64,000 nucleotides of DNA, taken from assembly GCF_023898315.1 (NCBI RefSeq), contig NC_064619.1:342041650-342105649 (forward strand). The letters run 5' to 3'. The notes beneath the pieces are model-generated. The model saw only the letters and a list, made by a program, of their open reading frames with translations. It was not told the DNA's origin and did not search any database. The stretch comes from Schistocerca nitens. Its lineage: Eukaryota; Arthropoda; Insecta; Orthoptera; Acrididae. Below, piece by piece: positions 23,334 through 33,699 of the stretch. The translations under genes and the position numbers were made by a program. The number at the start of each line of letters is the position of its first letter. Positions within the stretch are counted from its first letter, which is position 1.

Positions 23334-23495
23334 TAGATAATCTCTAGTGAGGTGGCCTAAAACTGGAACACACATAAAAACTAAAAACTACTACTCAGAT
23401 CGAAAAATGACACTGACTCGATGAAAATAATCTATAAACCCTCATATCTAAACTGGCCTTCGTAGCTTTAATCTATAGTCGACCTCAATTTCATT

Positions 23496-23691
23496 AAAAA
23501 AAATGGCTCTGAGCACTATGGGACTCAACTGCTGAGGTCATTAGTCCCCTAGAACTTAGAACTAGTTAAACCTAACTAACCTAATGACATCACAAACATC
23601 CATGCCCGAGGCAGGATTCGAACCTGCGACCGTAGCGGTCGCGCGGTTCCAGACTGCAGCGCCTTTAACCGCACGGCCACTTCGGCGGGCC
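23496..23691 (-). mobile_element. SINE family 1
   Basis: Complement of the family 1 tail at left (ATGGCTCTGAGCACTATGGG) and of the tRNA-like head at right. Target duplications CAATTTCATT at 23486-23495 and 23692-23701. Confidence 0.95.
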
Positions 23692-23701
23692 CAATTTCAT
23701 T

Positions 23702-24230
23702 CAAACATCGATAAAATGCTAGTAACTCGCTGACCATGGCGTGGAACTCTTGCTCCTAGGGTGTTTACACGTCCTGAATGTAAGTCCGTAATCACAGTGG
23801 TACATCATTGTAGAAACAATTTCAATGATAGTAATGTATTTAATAGTGGGTTTGCCAGTTACTGCTAGCAGCTCAGTTGCGACGTATGCCAACACTTTGC
23901 CTTGCAACTATCAACAACGTAGCTTTCTTTCTTACTTCATCCTCTTCGGATCTGATGTTTTGCTAGTGGCTATTCTCCCTTCGTCTACGCTTCACCATTT
24001 ACGTTTTCTTTTTTTGTATATGCAATTAAATTGTTTTTCCTGAGTATGCTGTAAAGTCAAATTCAGCCAGAGGAGCCTATATAGTTTTCAAAAATGCCAG
24101 TATTTATTGGTGACTATTAATTTTTTTCAAATTCATTTGCTATTGTCAAGTGCCAGAACACAACACCAGAACATAGCTAATAGTGATTGCTTGGAACCCG
24201 CCATGTAAGAGGAACTATATCCTTTGCAAA
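23702..24230. other. No recognised feature
   Basis: AT-rich spacer with short open frames only. Confidence 0.4.
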
Positions 24231-24303
24231 CATTAACAATGTTGTAACTCTTCAGGCTTTCCCGGCGATCTAATGACATCTTGGGTTGTCGGGTGTTCTG
24301 CCG

Positions 24304-24360
24304 GATATCAGCGTCGTACTTGCACGATATTTCGGTCACGTAGCTCGTAACCTTCATCAG
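24304..24360 (-). ncRNA. Hammerhead-like motif, left copy (candidate)
   Basis: On the minus strand: CTGATGA, A, a 7-bp stem GGTTACG/CGTGACC with a 5-nt loop, GAAA, then a 5-bp stem ATATC/GATAT and a C where hammerhead cleavage would fall. These follow the order of a type I hammerhead. The extra A before stem II and the lack of a convincing stem I weaken the case. Confidence 0.3.
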
Positions 24361-24503
24361 GTGCGACCTGAGACTGCTCCTCGAGGTCCGAGGCACAAGA
24401 CTGAGGGATGTACCCTCTGCAGATTGCGAAGTACTAGCGTAGCGAAGACGCTTCTCCTTCTTACTTGAAGCTTGATGTTGAATGACGTGGCGGTTGGAAT
24501 TTG

Positions 24504-24518
24504 TGCTTGACTTTTGTG

Positions 24519-24556
<38 letters not shown>
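24504..24556. repeat. Poly-T tract 1 (LINE poly(A) on minus strand)
   Basis: About 35 consecutive T bases (roughly 24522-24556). It is preceded on the minus strand by a 3' segment resembling the one before the tract at 24627-24649, so this is a second LINE tail. Confidence 0.9.
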
Positions 24557-24559
<3 letters not shown>

Positions 24560-25590
24560 GGAGAAAGGATCGTTAGAGAGATAGTGGAAGAATCTGGAAA
24601 ACGAATGGCCCCATTGACTGGCCGATTTTTTTTTTTTTTTTTTTTTTTTAATAGAAGATAGGACAGTAAAAGGGATAGTAGAAGTGGCTGGAAGACGAAA
24701 GGCCCATTGGCTGGCCGAGAATCATGATGACGTAAAAGTAGTGATAGAATAAAGGATAGGAGGAGGAATAGCGTGAGTTGATAGAAAACGAAAGGCCATT
24801 TTCCTGGCCTCTTCCTTTTGGTGGCATCTCGTGATGGCGGCGGCAGACAGTCTTGAGGTGGGGTGGGAAGAAAGAGAAAGCAGCGTGAGAGTGACAGGAA
24901 GAGGTGAAAGAGGGAAGCATGGCATGATTAGGCCAGTGGTGGGGAGGGTGTGGGGCTGATTAGGGTGGCAGTCTATACGGGGTGGTACATGACTAGGGGA
25001 GATGAATCAATGACATGAGGAATGGTAGTCTACCTGAAGTGTGGTGACTGATGAGTGCAGGTCATGGGGGGCGAAACAGAAGGTCAGGCCATCGAGTGGT
25101 GGCTAGACGATGGACGCGGGTGCCCAAGGAAAGGATTAAGGGATTGGGAGAGTGACGGGTTTGTTGGTAAAAGGAATTGGCTGCGGAGAGGATTCGGGTA
25201 CGAAGGAGCGGCACCTCGGCCAGGATGTGGAGCTCTTGGGTTGGGAAGTCGAAAGGAAGGTGTAGGGCACGCCGGAGAGCCTGGTTCTGGACGGTTTGGA
25301 GGCGGCGGAGGTGGGTGGGGCAGCATTGCCCCACACCACCACCGCGTATTCAAGGATGGGGCGGACAAGGGAGGTGTACAATCGAACAGCAAGGTGGGAC
25401 GGGAGTGAGGAGGTTGGGTTGATGAGAGGGTAAAGCAGGCACAGCCGCCCCATTGCTTTACGACGCACGTCATCGATGTGGGGGCGCCAGGTGAGGCGCT
25501 GGTCCAGGGTAACACCCAGGTACTTAGCAGTACGAGTCCAGGGGACTGGTGTACCAAGGACCATCACCTGAGGGAGCCGAATGGGAATAT
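24524..25590 (-). mobile_element. 5'-truncated jockey-type LINE with two tandem 3' tails
   Basis: On the minus strand the element runs from 25590 through the reverse transcriptase C-terminal region, a pyrimidine-rich 3' untranslated part, and a poly(A) at 24627-24649. A second, diverged copy of the last ~70 bp follows with its own poly(A) (about 24522-24556). Coding blocks: PWTRTAKYLGVTLDQRLTWRPH and SLVRPILEYAVVVWGNAAP, then after a frame change LQTVQNQALRRALHLP and ELHILAEVPLL. The 5' end stops exactly at the palindrome's left arm. Confidence 0.85.
25062..25567 (-). pseudogene. LINE reverse transcriptase C-terminal region, frameshifted
   Basis: 25136-25567 encodes KYLGVTLDQRLTWRPHIDDV, RLYTSLVRPILEYAVVVWG, the post-catalytic region of jockey-clade reverse transcriptases. 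The continuation is in another frame (25062-25334): RRLQTVQNQALRRALHLPFD, LHILAEVPLLRTRILSAAN, ending in LFRPP. A one- or two-base indel near 25300 separates the two. No FADD catalytic motif remains; it lies 5' of the truncation. Confidence 0.85.
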
Positions 25591-25959
25591 GACTGCTCCT
25601 CGAGTGGACCTGGTCCAGTATTTATGCCTATGGCCTTCCCCCTCCACCAACGGCTGCAGGCGCTTCCTCTGTGGTCCGCGCCCATTCCCTGCGGCCTGCT
25701 GGAGCGTTGCTGCTCCGTTTTCCGTCCGCTGCGGTTCTAGGTGTTCCCTCTGCGGTCCGCGCCCACCAATCCCGCTCCTGGGGGTTTCATCTACGTTTTG
25801 AGGGAACACCTAGAACCGCAGCGGACGGAAAACGGAGCAGCAACGCTCCAGCAGGCCGCAGGGAATGGGCGCGGACCACAGAGGAAGCGCCTGCAGCCGT
25901 TGGTGGAGGGGGAAGGCCATAGGCATAAATACTGGACCAGGTCCACTCGAGGAGCAGTC
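25591..25959. repeat. Perfect 160-bp inverted repeat with 49-nt spacer
   Basis: Left arm 25591-25750 and right arm 25800-25959 are exact reverse complements: every block I compared by position matched without mismatch or indel. The spacer is 25751-25799. A transcript would fold into a 160-bp hairpin. The arms are GC-rich. The right arm runs straight into the terminal repeat of the Penelope-like unit, and the left arm abuts the LINE 5' end. Confidence 0.95.
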
Positions 25960-25970
25960 TCAGGTCACAC

Positions 25971-26027
25971 CTGATGAAGGTTACGAGCTACGTGACCGAA
26001 ATATCGTGCAAGTACGACGCTGATATC
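25971..26027 (+). ncRNA. Hammerhead-like motif, right copy (candidate)
   Basis: CTGATGA 25971-25977; stem II GGTTACG 25979-25985 with CGTGACC 25991-25997; GAAA 25998-26001; stem III ATATC 26001-26005 with GATAT 26022-26026; potential cleavage after C26027. Sequence before CTGATGA does not pair well with sequence after 26027, so stem I is not evident. Confidence 0.3.
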
Positions 26028-26069
26028 CGGCAGAACACCCGACAACCCAAGATGTCATTAACAATGTTG

Positions 26070-26583
26070 CTTCTTCCCTTTGGACTTTCTTGCAGTGCTT
26101 TCTTAACTTTTCTTTTATTTTCCTTATCGATTGCTCCATATGCTGCTCAAACGAAAGCTGCAATAAACTGTAACATTAGCTTACACCTTTATTAATACGA
26201 GCATGAAATTCCATTTAAATTATTATGCTCACTTGGACAGTGATGATTTTTTACAGTGTCGGTCCGTCTCTGTGCTTTATAGCTTTTCATATCAGAATTC
26301 CAACACATCATTCCAGCTTACAATGTAGTGGACTTTCTCTAGGGCACAGCTCAAACAGCATCGCGAACTGTTTCTCAAAATTACTGTTGGCATTAGTACT
26401 GAGATACGCTCACCGGAGCAAAAATTCGCCGTCACTGTGCGAACGCGCAGGTGTATCATCAACCCTCACAGACGGCGCAGCGATTGAGTTACGTTCTCAG
26501 TACGCGCATATTGCCTCTGCGTGAGCACAAAACAATAGCGATTAGCGAAATATTCATATTTCAAGCAGATATTGTGCCTAAAC
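26070..26583. other. No recognised feature
   Basis: Short open frames only; the part just before 26584 may include the untranslated leader of the Tc1 relic that follows. Confidence 0.4.
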
Positions 26584-27276
26584 ATGGGTAAATATAAGAG
26601 CGTGACAGAGTGGCAAAGAGGAGCAACCGTGTTTGGCCGTGCCCATGGCCATACTGGATTTTTTGGTGTTTCGCGGCAGACTATTCAACGTGTCTACAAC
26701 CAATGGTGTAACATACGTGTCTACGAAACACAACGCCAGAACTGTAGCCGGAAAATGATCCCGACTATGGGGGAAAGGAGCCGCGTTTCACGGCTTTTTA
26801 ATAAAAATCGCTTCCAAACAGGCCTTGCTACAAGCAGTGAATGTGAATGTAGCTCCATCCCAACCTATTTGTAGGAGGACAATGCAACCGGAACTGCATG
26901 CTATCAACATTTGAAGTCGGTTACCTCACAAGAGTCCATTACTCTCACGGGCATATAAAGCTGGCAACAGCAAAGTTTATGTGGCTGGAAGAATATGCGA
27001 CTGCTTTTATGATCAATTCCCCACCCCATTGCATCTTGATTGGCCTGCAAAACTACCTGACTTGAATACCATAGAAAATCTGTCGGACATGTTGGAACAG
27101 TTGGTGACACTCCGACATCATCATCGTCACAATCTGGTGGGATTTCGCGATCAAATTTTCAGCGAGCGGCTCAAACCGGATGCGACGTACCTGCACAACC
27201 TTTTGGACTCGCTTCATAACCGAACTCAGGCGGTTATCAACTCCAGAGGTGGAATCACACATTATGAAATAATTCT
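26584..27276 (+). pseudogene. Tc1-like transposase, internally deleted (family G)
   Basis: Starts MGKYKSVTEWQRGATVFGRAHGHT and VSRQTIQRVYNQWC, a helix-turn-helix, then about 60 more residues to RVSRLFNKNRFQTGLATS. After damage near 26875-26960 the frame resumes (26981-27298) at a C-terminus: LDWPAKLPDLNTIENLSDML and LHNLLDSLHNRTQAVINSRGG. The stretch with the first and second catalytic aspartates is gone; the E (in TIENL) survives. Terminal repeats could not be placed. Confidence 0.8.
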
Positions 27277-27298
27277 TGCAATTTTTCTCTTGGGTTGA

Positions 27299-28353
27299 CT
27301 AATTTTTGCACCAGTTGGAACTCTGTTCGCTGAAGCTGCAGTTCGGGTTTCAGTAATAGAAAATAGGCTACAGATTGAAACAAGTACTGAGAAAGAAAGC
27401 TACAACTACACGCATAAATAATGATAGTTAGGTCCCGAAACCTTGAAGCTGTACAAATAGTATAAGTCTTATGCCCCAGAAAACAATTTACAACCTCTAT
27501 CTGACTCATTAAGATTAATAAAAATAGTCACAAGCATTCACACTTTCACGGTGCAGTGCAACTGATAAATGGGCTTGTTTAACTATTATCTGAATATTTC
27601 ACAGTGTGTAATCAGTCTAAAGAGAGTGATTCAAAATTGAGGATGTTTCCTCTTTTTATAATAACTGACTATCATAAAATGAATAAATAAACCATCAAAA
27701 ACAACAGGTAATTCGTTAATATCATTTTCACATAACATCATGGTAACGTGTGAGATCACTCCGCACGGTATTTAGCAAGCAGTAATCGTTGAAACAGCGC
27801 CCGTTGACCTGTCTTATTTGCAACTGAAAACCAATAGCGTTCAGAGATAAGTCACATATCACTAATTTTTCGTGACTACAGCTAAATACGTGGTTTCCGA
27901 CGCGTCAGAATATTCATGGACAGTGAGGCGAATCCACAACAACGTGGCGGCCATGGATCATGGATCTATGTTATGCGTCAGTAACAACGAATGGTGTGGT
28001 TTAGATCTAAATGATACTCACAAGAGAAAGAAAAGAACTTTAAGACATTTATCTAACAGTTAATAATTATTCACCACAATTTCCACTTTAACACGGAATA
28101 ACAATAAAACTTCCAATTTCAGGAAAACTGTCTCAGCTGTTACTACATAGATCAATACCTTTGTCTCAAAATGGTTACGTTGATTCATACACATGCAGGG
28201 ATGAACAAAGCAAAAATTTCAGCATCGTTATTCTCGTGTCCAGATACCATTCCTTACCACTATTCATCTCAAAATTAAGCTCTTGTTTAATTATGCCTAT
28301 GGTGGTTGCATCTCATCTCCCATCAATTCCTCTGCATTTGTTTGGAATAAATA
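27299..28353. other. No recognised feature
   Basis: AT-rich sequence with short frames; nothing identifiable. Confidence 0.4.
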
Positions 28354-29532
28354 CGCCAAATCACCAAAGAAACTGGTATAGGCATGAGTGTTCAAGTACA
28401 GAGATATGTAAGCAGGCGGAATACGGCACTTCGATGGCAACACCTATATAAGACAACAAGTCTCTGGCGCAGTTGTTAGATCGGTTATTGCTGCCACAAT
28501 GGCAGGTTATTAAGATTTAAGTGAGTTTTAACGTGGTGTTATACTCGGCGCACAAGCGATGGGAAGCAGCATCTTCGAGGTAGCGATGAAGTGGGGATTT
28601 TCCCGTACGACTATTTCATAAGAGTACAGAAAATATCAGGAAGCCTGTAAAACATCTAATCTCCGACATCGCTGCGGCCGGAAAAAGGCCCTTCAAGAAC
28701 GGTACCAACGACAACTGAAGAGAAACGTTCAACGTGACCGAAGCGCAACCCTGCAGCAAATTGCTCCAGATTTCAGTGCTGGGCCGTCAACAACTGTCAG
28801 CGTGCGAACCATTCAACGAAACATCATCGATGTAGGCTTTCGGAGCCGAAGGTCCACTCGTGTACCCTTGATGACTGCACGACACCAAGCTTTACGCCTC
28901 CCTGGGCCCGTCAACACAGAGATTGGATTGTTGATGACAGGAAACATGTTGCCTGGTCGGACGAGTCTCGTCTCAAAATGTATCAGATGGACGTGTATGG
29001 GTGTGGAGACAACCTCATGAATCCATGAATCCTGCCTGTCAGCATGGGACTGTCCAAGCTGGTGGAGGCTTTGTAATGATGTGGGGCGTGTGCATTTGGA
29101 GTCATGTGTGATCCCTGATACGTACATCTAGATACGACTATAGCAGATATACTGTCTGATACATCCATTCATTTCCACTGTGCATTCCAACTGACTTGGG
29201 CAATTCCAGCCGGACAATGCGACACCCCACACTTCCAGAATTGTTACAGAGTGGCTCCAGGAACACTCTCCTGAGTTTAAACACTTCCGCTGGCCACCAA
29301 ACTCTCCATATATGAACCTTTTTGAGCAAATCTGGGACGCCTTGCAACATGCACCCCCTCGTAATCTTACTGATTTATGGACAGCCCTGCAGGATTCATG
29401 GTGTCACTTCCCTCCAGCACTACTTCAGAAGTTAATGGAGTCCATGCCACGTCGTGTTGCGGCACTTCTGCGTGTTCTCGTGGGCCCCACACTATATTAG
29501 GCAGGCGTACCAGTTTCTTTAGCTCCTCAGTG
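28354..29532 (+). mobile_element. Tc1-like relic, family D, copy 1
   Basis: The right end CAGTTTCTTTAGCTCCTCAGTG is followed by TA; the left end region CACCAAAGAAACTGGTATAGG is partly degraded. The family is shared with 31270-32473 (inverted) and 43817-45184. It contains a broken plus-strand transposase. Confidence 0.85.
28499..29500 (+). pseudogene. Tc1-like transposase family D, many stops
   Basis: ATG at 28499 is followed after three codons by TAA. Readable blocks: a degenerate N-terminus, TIQRNIIDVGFRSRR near 28805, a WSDESR-like first-aspartate region near 28955, a degenerate block near 29190-29290, and at 29312-29500 NLFEQIWDALQ with ALLQKLMESMPRRVAALLR. The E of the triad lies in the FEQIWD block (normally TEHIWD). 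Gene length fits a 330-340 residue transposase. Non-functional. Confidence 0.8.
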
Positions 29533-29689
29533 TATGACGTGGTTTCACTCTATTAAATAAATATCAGTTAGTTTCTTTCCAATCGTATTGCTGCAAAGAA
29601 GCTTTGAATCTCATTAACTGTACTCTCCCTGAATTCTCCCCTTAAATAACCTCTAGGATGACATGCAGCCGATAGATTTACATCTACAA

Positions 29690-31160
29690 GGCTACTTTTC
29701 AGTTCACAGTTATGTTTCGGGAAGAGGGTTCATCGACCCACCTTCAGATCGTTTCTCTACCATCCCACTCTCAAAGAGCGAACCATTCCACTCTCAAAGA
29801 GCGAGCGGGAATAACGAACACTTATTTTTCTTAAGGATTATTTCCCAATACGTAGGTGTGCACCAATAAAATATTTTCGCATTTGGAGGAGAAAGTTGGT
29901 GATTGAAGTTTTGTGAAAAGATCTCACCGCAACGAAGAACGCCTTTGTTTTAGCACTTGTGTGCCTTCCTCACATATCGTACCACTGACACTCTCTCCTG
30001 TGTCGTGATAATACAAAACGAGCTGCCCTTCTTTGAACTTTTTCGATCTTTTCCATCCATATCATCTGGTATGGGTCCCATACCACGCAGAGATACCCAA
30101 GAAGAGGACGGATAAGCGTTATGTAGGCAGTCTCTCCAGTAGACCTGTTGCACCTTTTAAGTGTTCTGTCAGTAAAATGCAATCTTTTATTCACTTTATC
30201 AACAATATAATATATGTGACGATATGGGTTTTTAGTTGTTTTTAATTGTAATCCCTAAATATTTAGTTGAACAGACAGCCTTTGGATTTGTGATTTATCG
30301 TGTAACAGAAATTTAAGCAATTCCTTTTAATAGCCATGCGGTGTTCAAATCATTTTGTAAATTGTTTTGATCTCTGATGACTTTACTAGACAGTAAATGA
30401 CAGCAATATTTGCAAACAATCTAATAGGGCTGCTCAGATTGTGTCCTAAATCATTTACATACTTGAGGAGCAGCAGAGGGCCTGTAACACTTCCTTGAGG
30501 GACGCCCGATATAACTTTTGTTTTATTCGGTGACTTTCCGTAATTACCACAACTGTAACACGGTGACAGGAAATCACAAATACAGTCACACAACTGAGAC
30601 TATAGTCCATAGGAATGTGATTTCATTAGAAGTAGCTTGGAATCAGTCTGACTTCCCCTGTCGATAGCACTCATTACTTCAGTGAGTAAAGTGTTAGTTG
30701 TATATCACAAGAACGATATTTTCTAAATCTGTGCTGACTATTTGTCAATAGATCATTTTTAGAGGTAATTCATAACGTTAAACCACAGTATGTCCCAAAA
30801 TCCTACTGGAAATCGATGTCAACTTTACGGGTTTGTAACTCAGCGGCTTGCTCCTACTTTTTATTGGAGTACTGGTGTTACGCATGGAACTTTCCAACCT
30901 TTAGGTACTGATATTTAGTTAAGTGAGAAGCTGTATATGATTGCTAAGTGTGGAGGTATTCTATCGATGTACTCTCAAAGGAATCTGGGAAATACCGCAG
31001 TAACTAATGGTTTGGTCCTACTCCATTCAGTTGATAGCGTAGACAAAATCATCATCGATTCACTACTAGGCTGAAGTCTTCCTGACACCAGGAAATACTT
31101 CACTATTCGTATCTTCATAATCTCGAGAACAGAGAAGAATACTGTACAATCTTTGAGACT
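29690..31160 (-). mobile_element. Degenerate jockey-type LINE, 5'-truncated
   Basis: Minus-strand order: a decayed N-terminal reverse transcriptase block near 30840-30990 (LAIIYSFSL.., VPKGWKV..VTPV), then VMSAIDRGSQ, GVPQGSVTGPLLLLKYVNDLG with RLFANIAVIY (30345-30593; the catalytic ADD is ANI), a LTKYLGI-like block, then LIRPLLGYLCVVWDPYQ (29970-30194) and the 3' end with GTAGATGTAAATC near 29690. Stops and frameshifts occur throughout. It lies between two inverted Tc1 family D copies. Confidence 0.8.
29764..29812. repeat. Short tandem duplication (about 23 bp)
   Basis: The string CACTCTCAAAGAGCGA occurs twice, 23 bp apart (around 29766 and 29789), within the LINE 3' region. Confidence 0.8.
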
Positions 31161-31269
31161 ACCGCCCAACATCAGTCAAGAAACACAACAAGAAACATCA
31201 CCTACCAACAAGTGGGGAAATCAGCAGGCCTCACATCTCATTAATCCATAGATCAACACGAAAACTATA

Positions 31270-32473
31270 CTGAAGAGGCAAAGAAATTGGTACACCTACC
31301 CAATATCGTTTAGGGCAAACGAGAGCACGCAAAAGTGTCGCAACACGACGTGGCATGGACTCCACTAATATCTGAAGTAGAGCTGAAGGGAACTGACACC
31401 ACGAATCCTACAGAGCTGTCCACAAATCCGTAAGAGTACGATGGGGTGGAGATCTCTTTTGAACAGCACGTTAAAGGCATCCCAGATATGCTCAATAATG
31501 TTCATGTCTGGGGAGTTTGGTGGCCAGCGGAAGTGTTTAAACTCAGAAGAGTGTTCCTGGAGCCACTCTGTAGCAATTCTGGACGTGTGGGGTGTCGCGT
31601 TGTCCGACTGGAATTGCCCAAGTCATTTGGAATGCATAGTGGATATGAATGGATGCAGGTGATCTGTCAGGATGCTTACGTACTTGTCAGAGTCGCATCT
31701 AGACGTATCAAGGATCTCATATCACTCCAACCGCACAAGCCTGACGCCATTACAAGGCTCTACCAGCCTGAACAGCCCCTGCTGACATGCATGGTCCATG
31801 GATTCATGAGGTTGTCTCCATACCAATACACGTCCATCCGCTTGATACATTTTGAAACGAGACTCGTCCGACCAGGCAACATGTTCCCAGTCATCAACAG
31901 TCCAATCTCGGTGTCGACGGGCCCAGGCGAGGCGTAAAGCTTTGTGTCGTGCAGTCATCAAGGGTATACTAGTGGGCCTTCGGCTCCGAAAGCCCATATC
32001 GATGATGTTTCGTTGAATGGTTTGCACGCTGGCACTTGGTGATGGCGCAGCATTTAAATCTGGAGCAATTTGCGGAAGGGTTGCACTTCTGTCACGTTGA
32101 ACGATTCTCTTCAGTCGTCGTTGATCCTGTTGTTGCAGGATCTCTTTCCGGCCGCAGCGATGTCGGAGATTTGAGGTTTCACCAGCTTCCTGATATTTTC
32201 TGTACTCTTATGAAATGGTCGTACGGGAAAATCCCCACTTCATCGCTACCTTGAAGATGCTGCTTCCCATCGCTTGTGCGCCGAGTATAACACCACGTTA
32301 AAACTCACTTAAATCTTAATAATCTGTCATTGTGGCAGCAATAACCGATCTAACAACTGCGCCAGACAGTTGTCTTGTATAGGCATTTCCGACCGCAGCG
32401 CCGTGTTCTGCCTGTTTACATATCTCTGTTTTTGAATACGCATGCCTATACCAGTTTCTTTGGCGCTTCGGTG
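31270..32473 (-). mobile_element. Tc1-like relic, family D, copy 2
   Basis: Ends CTGAAGAGGCAAAGAAATTGG and the complement of CCAGTTTCTTTGGCGCTTCGGTG, flanked by TA at 31268-31269 and 32474-32475. Length 1204 bp. Inverted relative to copy 1. The minus-strand gene starts at 32330, but its fifth codon is TAA. Readable block 31722-32027: TIQRNIIDMGFRSRRP, LRLAWARRHRDWTVDDWEHV, AWSDESRFKMYQADGRVLVW (first aspartate). A C-terminal block ends near 31310. Pseudogene. Confidence 0.88.
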
Positions 32474-33640
32474 TACAATAAAACATTGTACTGGGGAGGG
32501 AATTCGTAATTACGCAAAAAATTCATTTCAAACAACTTCATCTTCATGACACAGGCGATACAAACCGCCGCTTGGAAGGGCAAGCTGAGAGCGGCGCCAG
32601 ACGTACCACAACTACAAGCTTCCGTACAGGACTATCACAATTAGTAGCAGCCATTTGGAACGACAAGCTGAGAGGTGCAACTGGGCTGCTCTAGCGCAAG
32701 ATTTGAATACACTGCTTATTCAGTTAGCAGCGAAAACTGACACGGTAGAAAGTATCGCGGGAAAAGGATTAAGGGTGGTGGATGCCAATGATAAGTTGCT
32801 TGTGCGGAAAAAATGTTGTCGAACCGCCCCTGAGTACAGCCACCAAAAAAAAAAAAAACATGATCTACTTCAAGCATTATTCAGTACCACCACAGTCTAG
32901 ATCCATCATCAATCAATATACATTCTCAACCTTTACTGGACAGAAACCGTCTCACGATCTTATTCAACATTATTCCTTGCCCAATTTATCGCTCACAGCC
33001 TTAAGCTCAATCAGTTTACTTTCACTGAATATTCACACACTCACGAAGTATAGCTCAACGTATGGCATTAAATCAAACAGTCCAAAATTCTTCATGATCA
33101 ATTAACATAACCATTCCCCTACACATGATTTCACATCAATCTCACTTCAAATCACATTCACAGTGATCCTCACAGTATACTTATAATAATTCACTACTGA
33201 TGAGACAGCCAAAATAATCTAAGCACGTGTTGGATGGATACAGTCTGGTTTATTTGCGCGCCATGAGTGATCCTCCTTATAGACATATACACAGTTTCTA
33301 ACTGTGATATTTGACTTATTGAGTTAAACTTGTTATATAAGATTGCAGCTCTTAATGAGTAAATATAAATTCGGTCAATGACTCTATGAAATATTGAAAA
33401 TGAAATTTTTGTTGCCCCTGGAAGTCGTTAGATAGGATCCTGCCACTGTGACCGGGTGACCATGTCATTTAGTAATATAGATAATTCCGGTGAGAAGTAG
33501 TCTGAAAAGCATGTACATTAACGGAAAAAAATCTCAACAACAGGAAAGATTTGTGCGACGTCAGCGAAAGTTAGTAGGTGTGTTTCTACATCTGTAAAAC
33601 GGTAGCTATTCAAATTTCACGCCAGTTGCATAAGAGTGGA
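32474..33640. other. No recognised feature
   Basis: AT-rich spacer with an A-run near 32847 and open frames under 110 codons. No domain recognised. Confidence 0.4.
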
Positions 33641-33699
33641 GCGAGTAGCGCCACTACTTGGACGCAGATCAGGTTCGCTTCAACCCTTTCAGACCCTGT

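Larger units (their letters stand above)
24245..26055. mobile_element. Penelope-like insertion with inverted terminal copies (candidate)
   Basis: A block of about 115 bp at 24271-24386 recurs inverted at 25946-26060 with only one mismatch that I noticed. The 14-bp direct repeat CATTAACAATGTTG flanks the whole unit at 24231-24244 and 26056-26069 and reads as a target duplication. The left copy extends about 26 bp further than the right one. Inverted pseudo-LTRs with a short extension and variable target duplications are known for Penelope-like retroelements. No Penelope reverse transcriptase or GIY-YIG domain is present. A LINE (24524-25590) and a 160-bp palindrome (25591-25959) lie inside. 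The class assignment is inference. Confidence 0.5.

Noticed and set aside
25671..25974. Overlapping open frames inside the 160-bp palindrome
   Set aside because: Because the arms are perfect complements, the same peptide appears on both strands; there is no independent support for coding.
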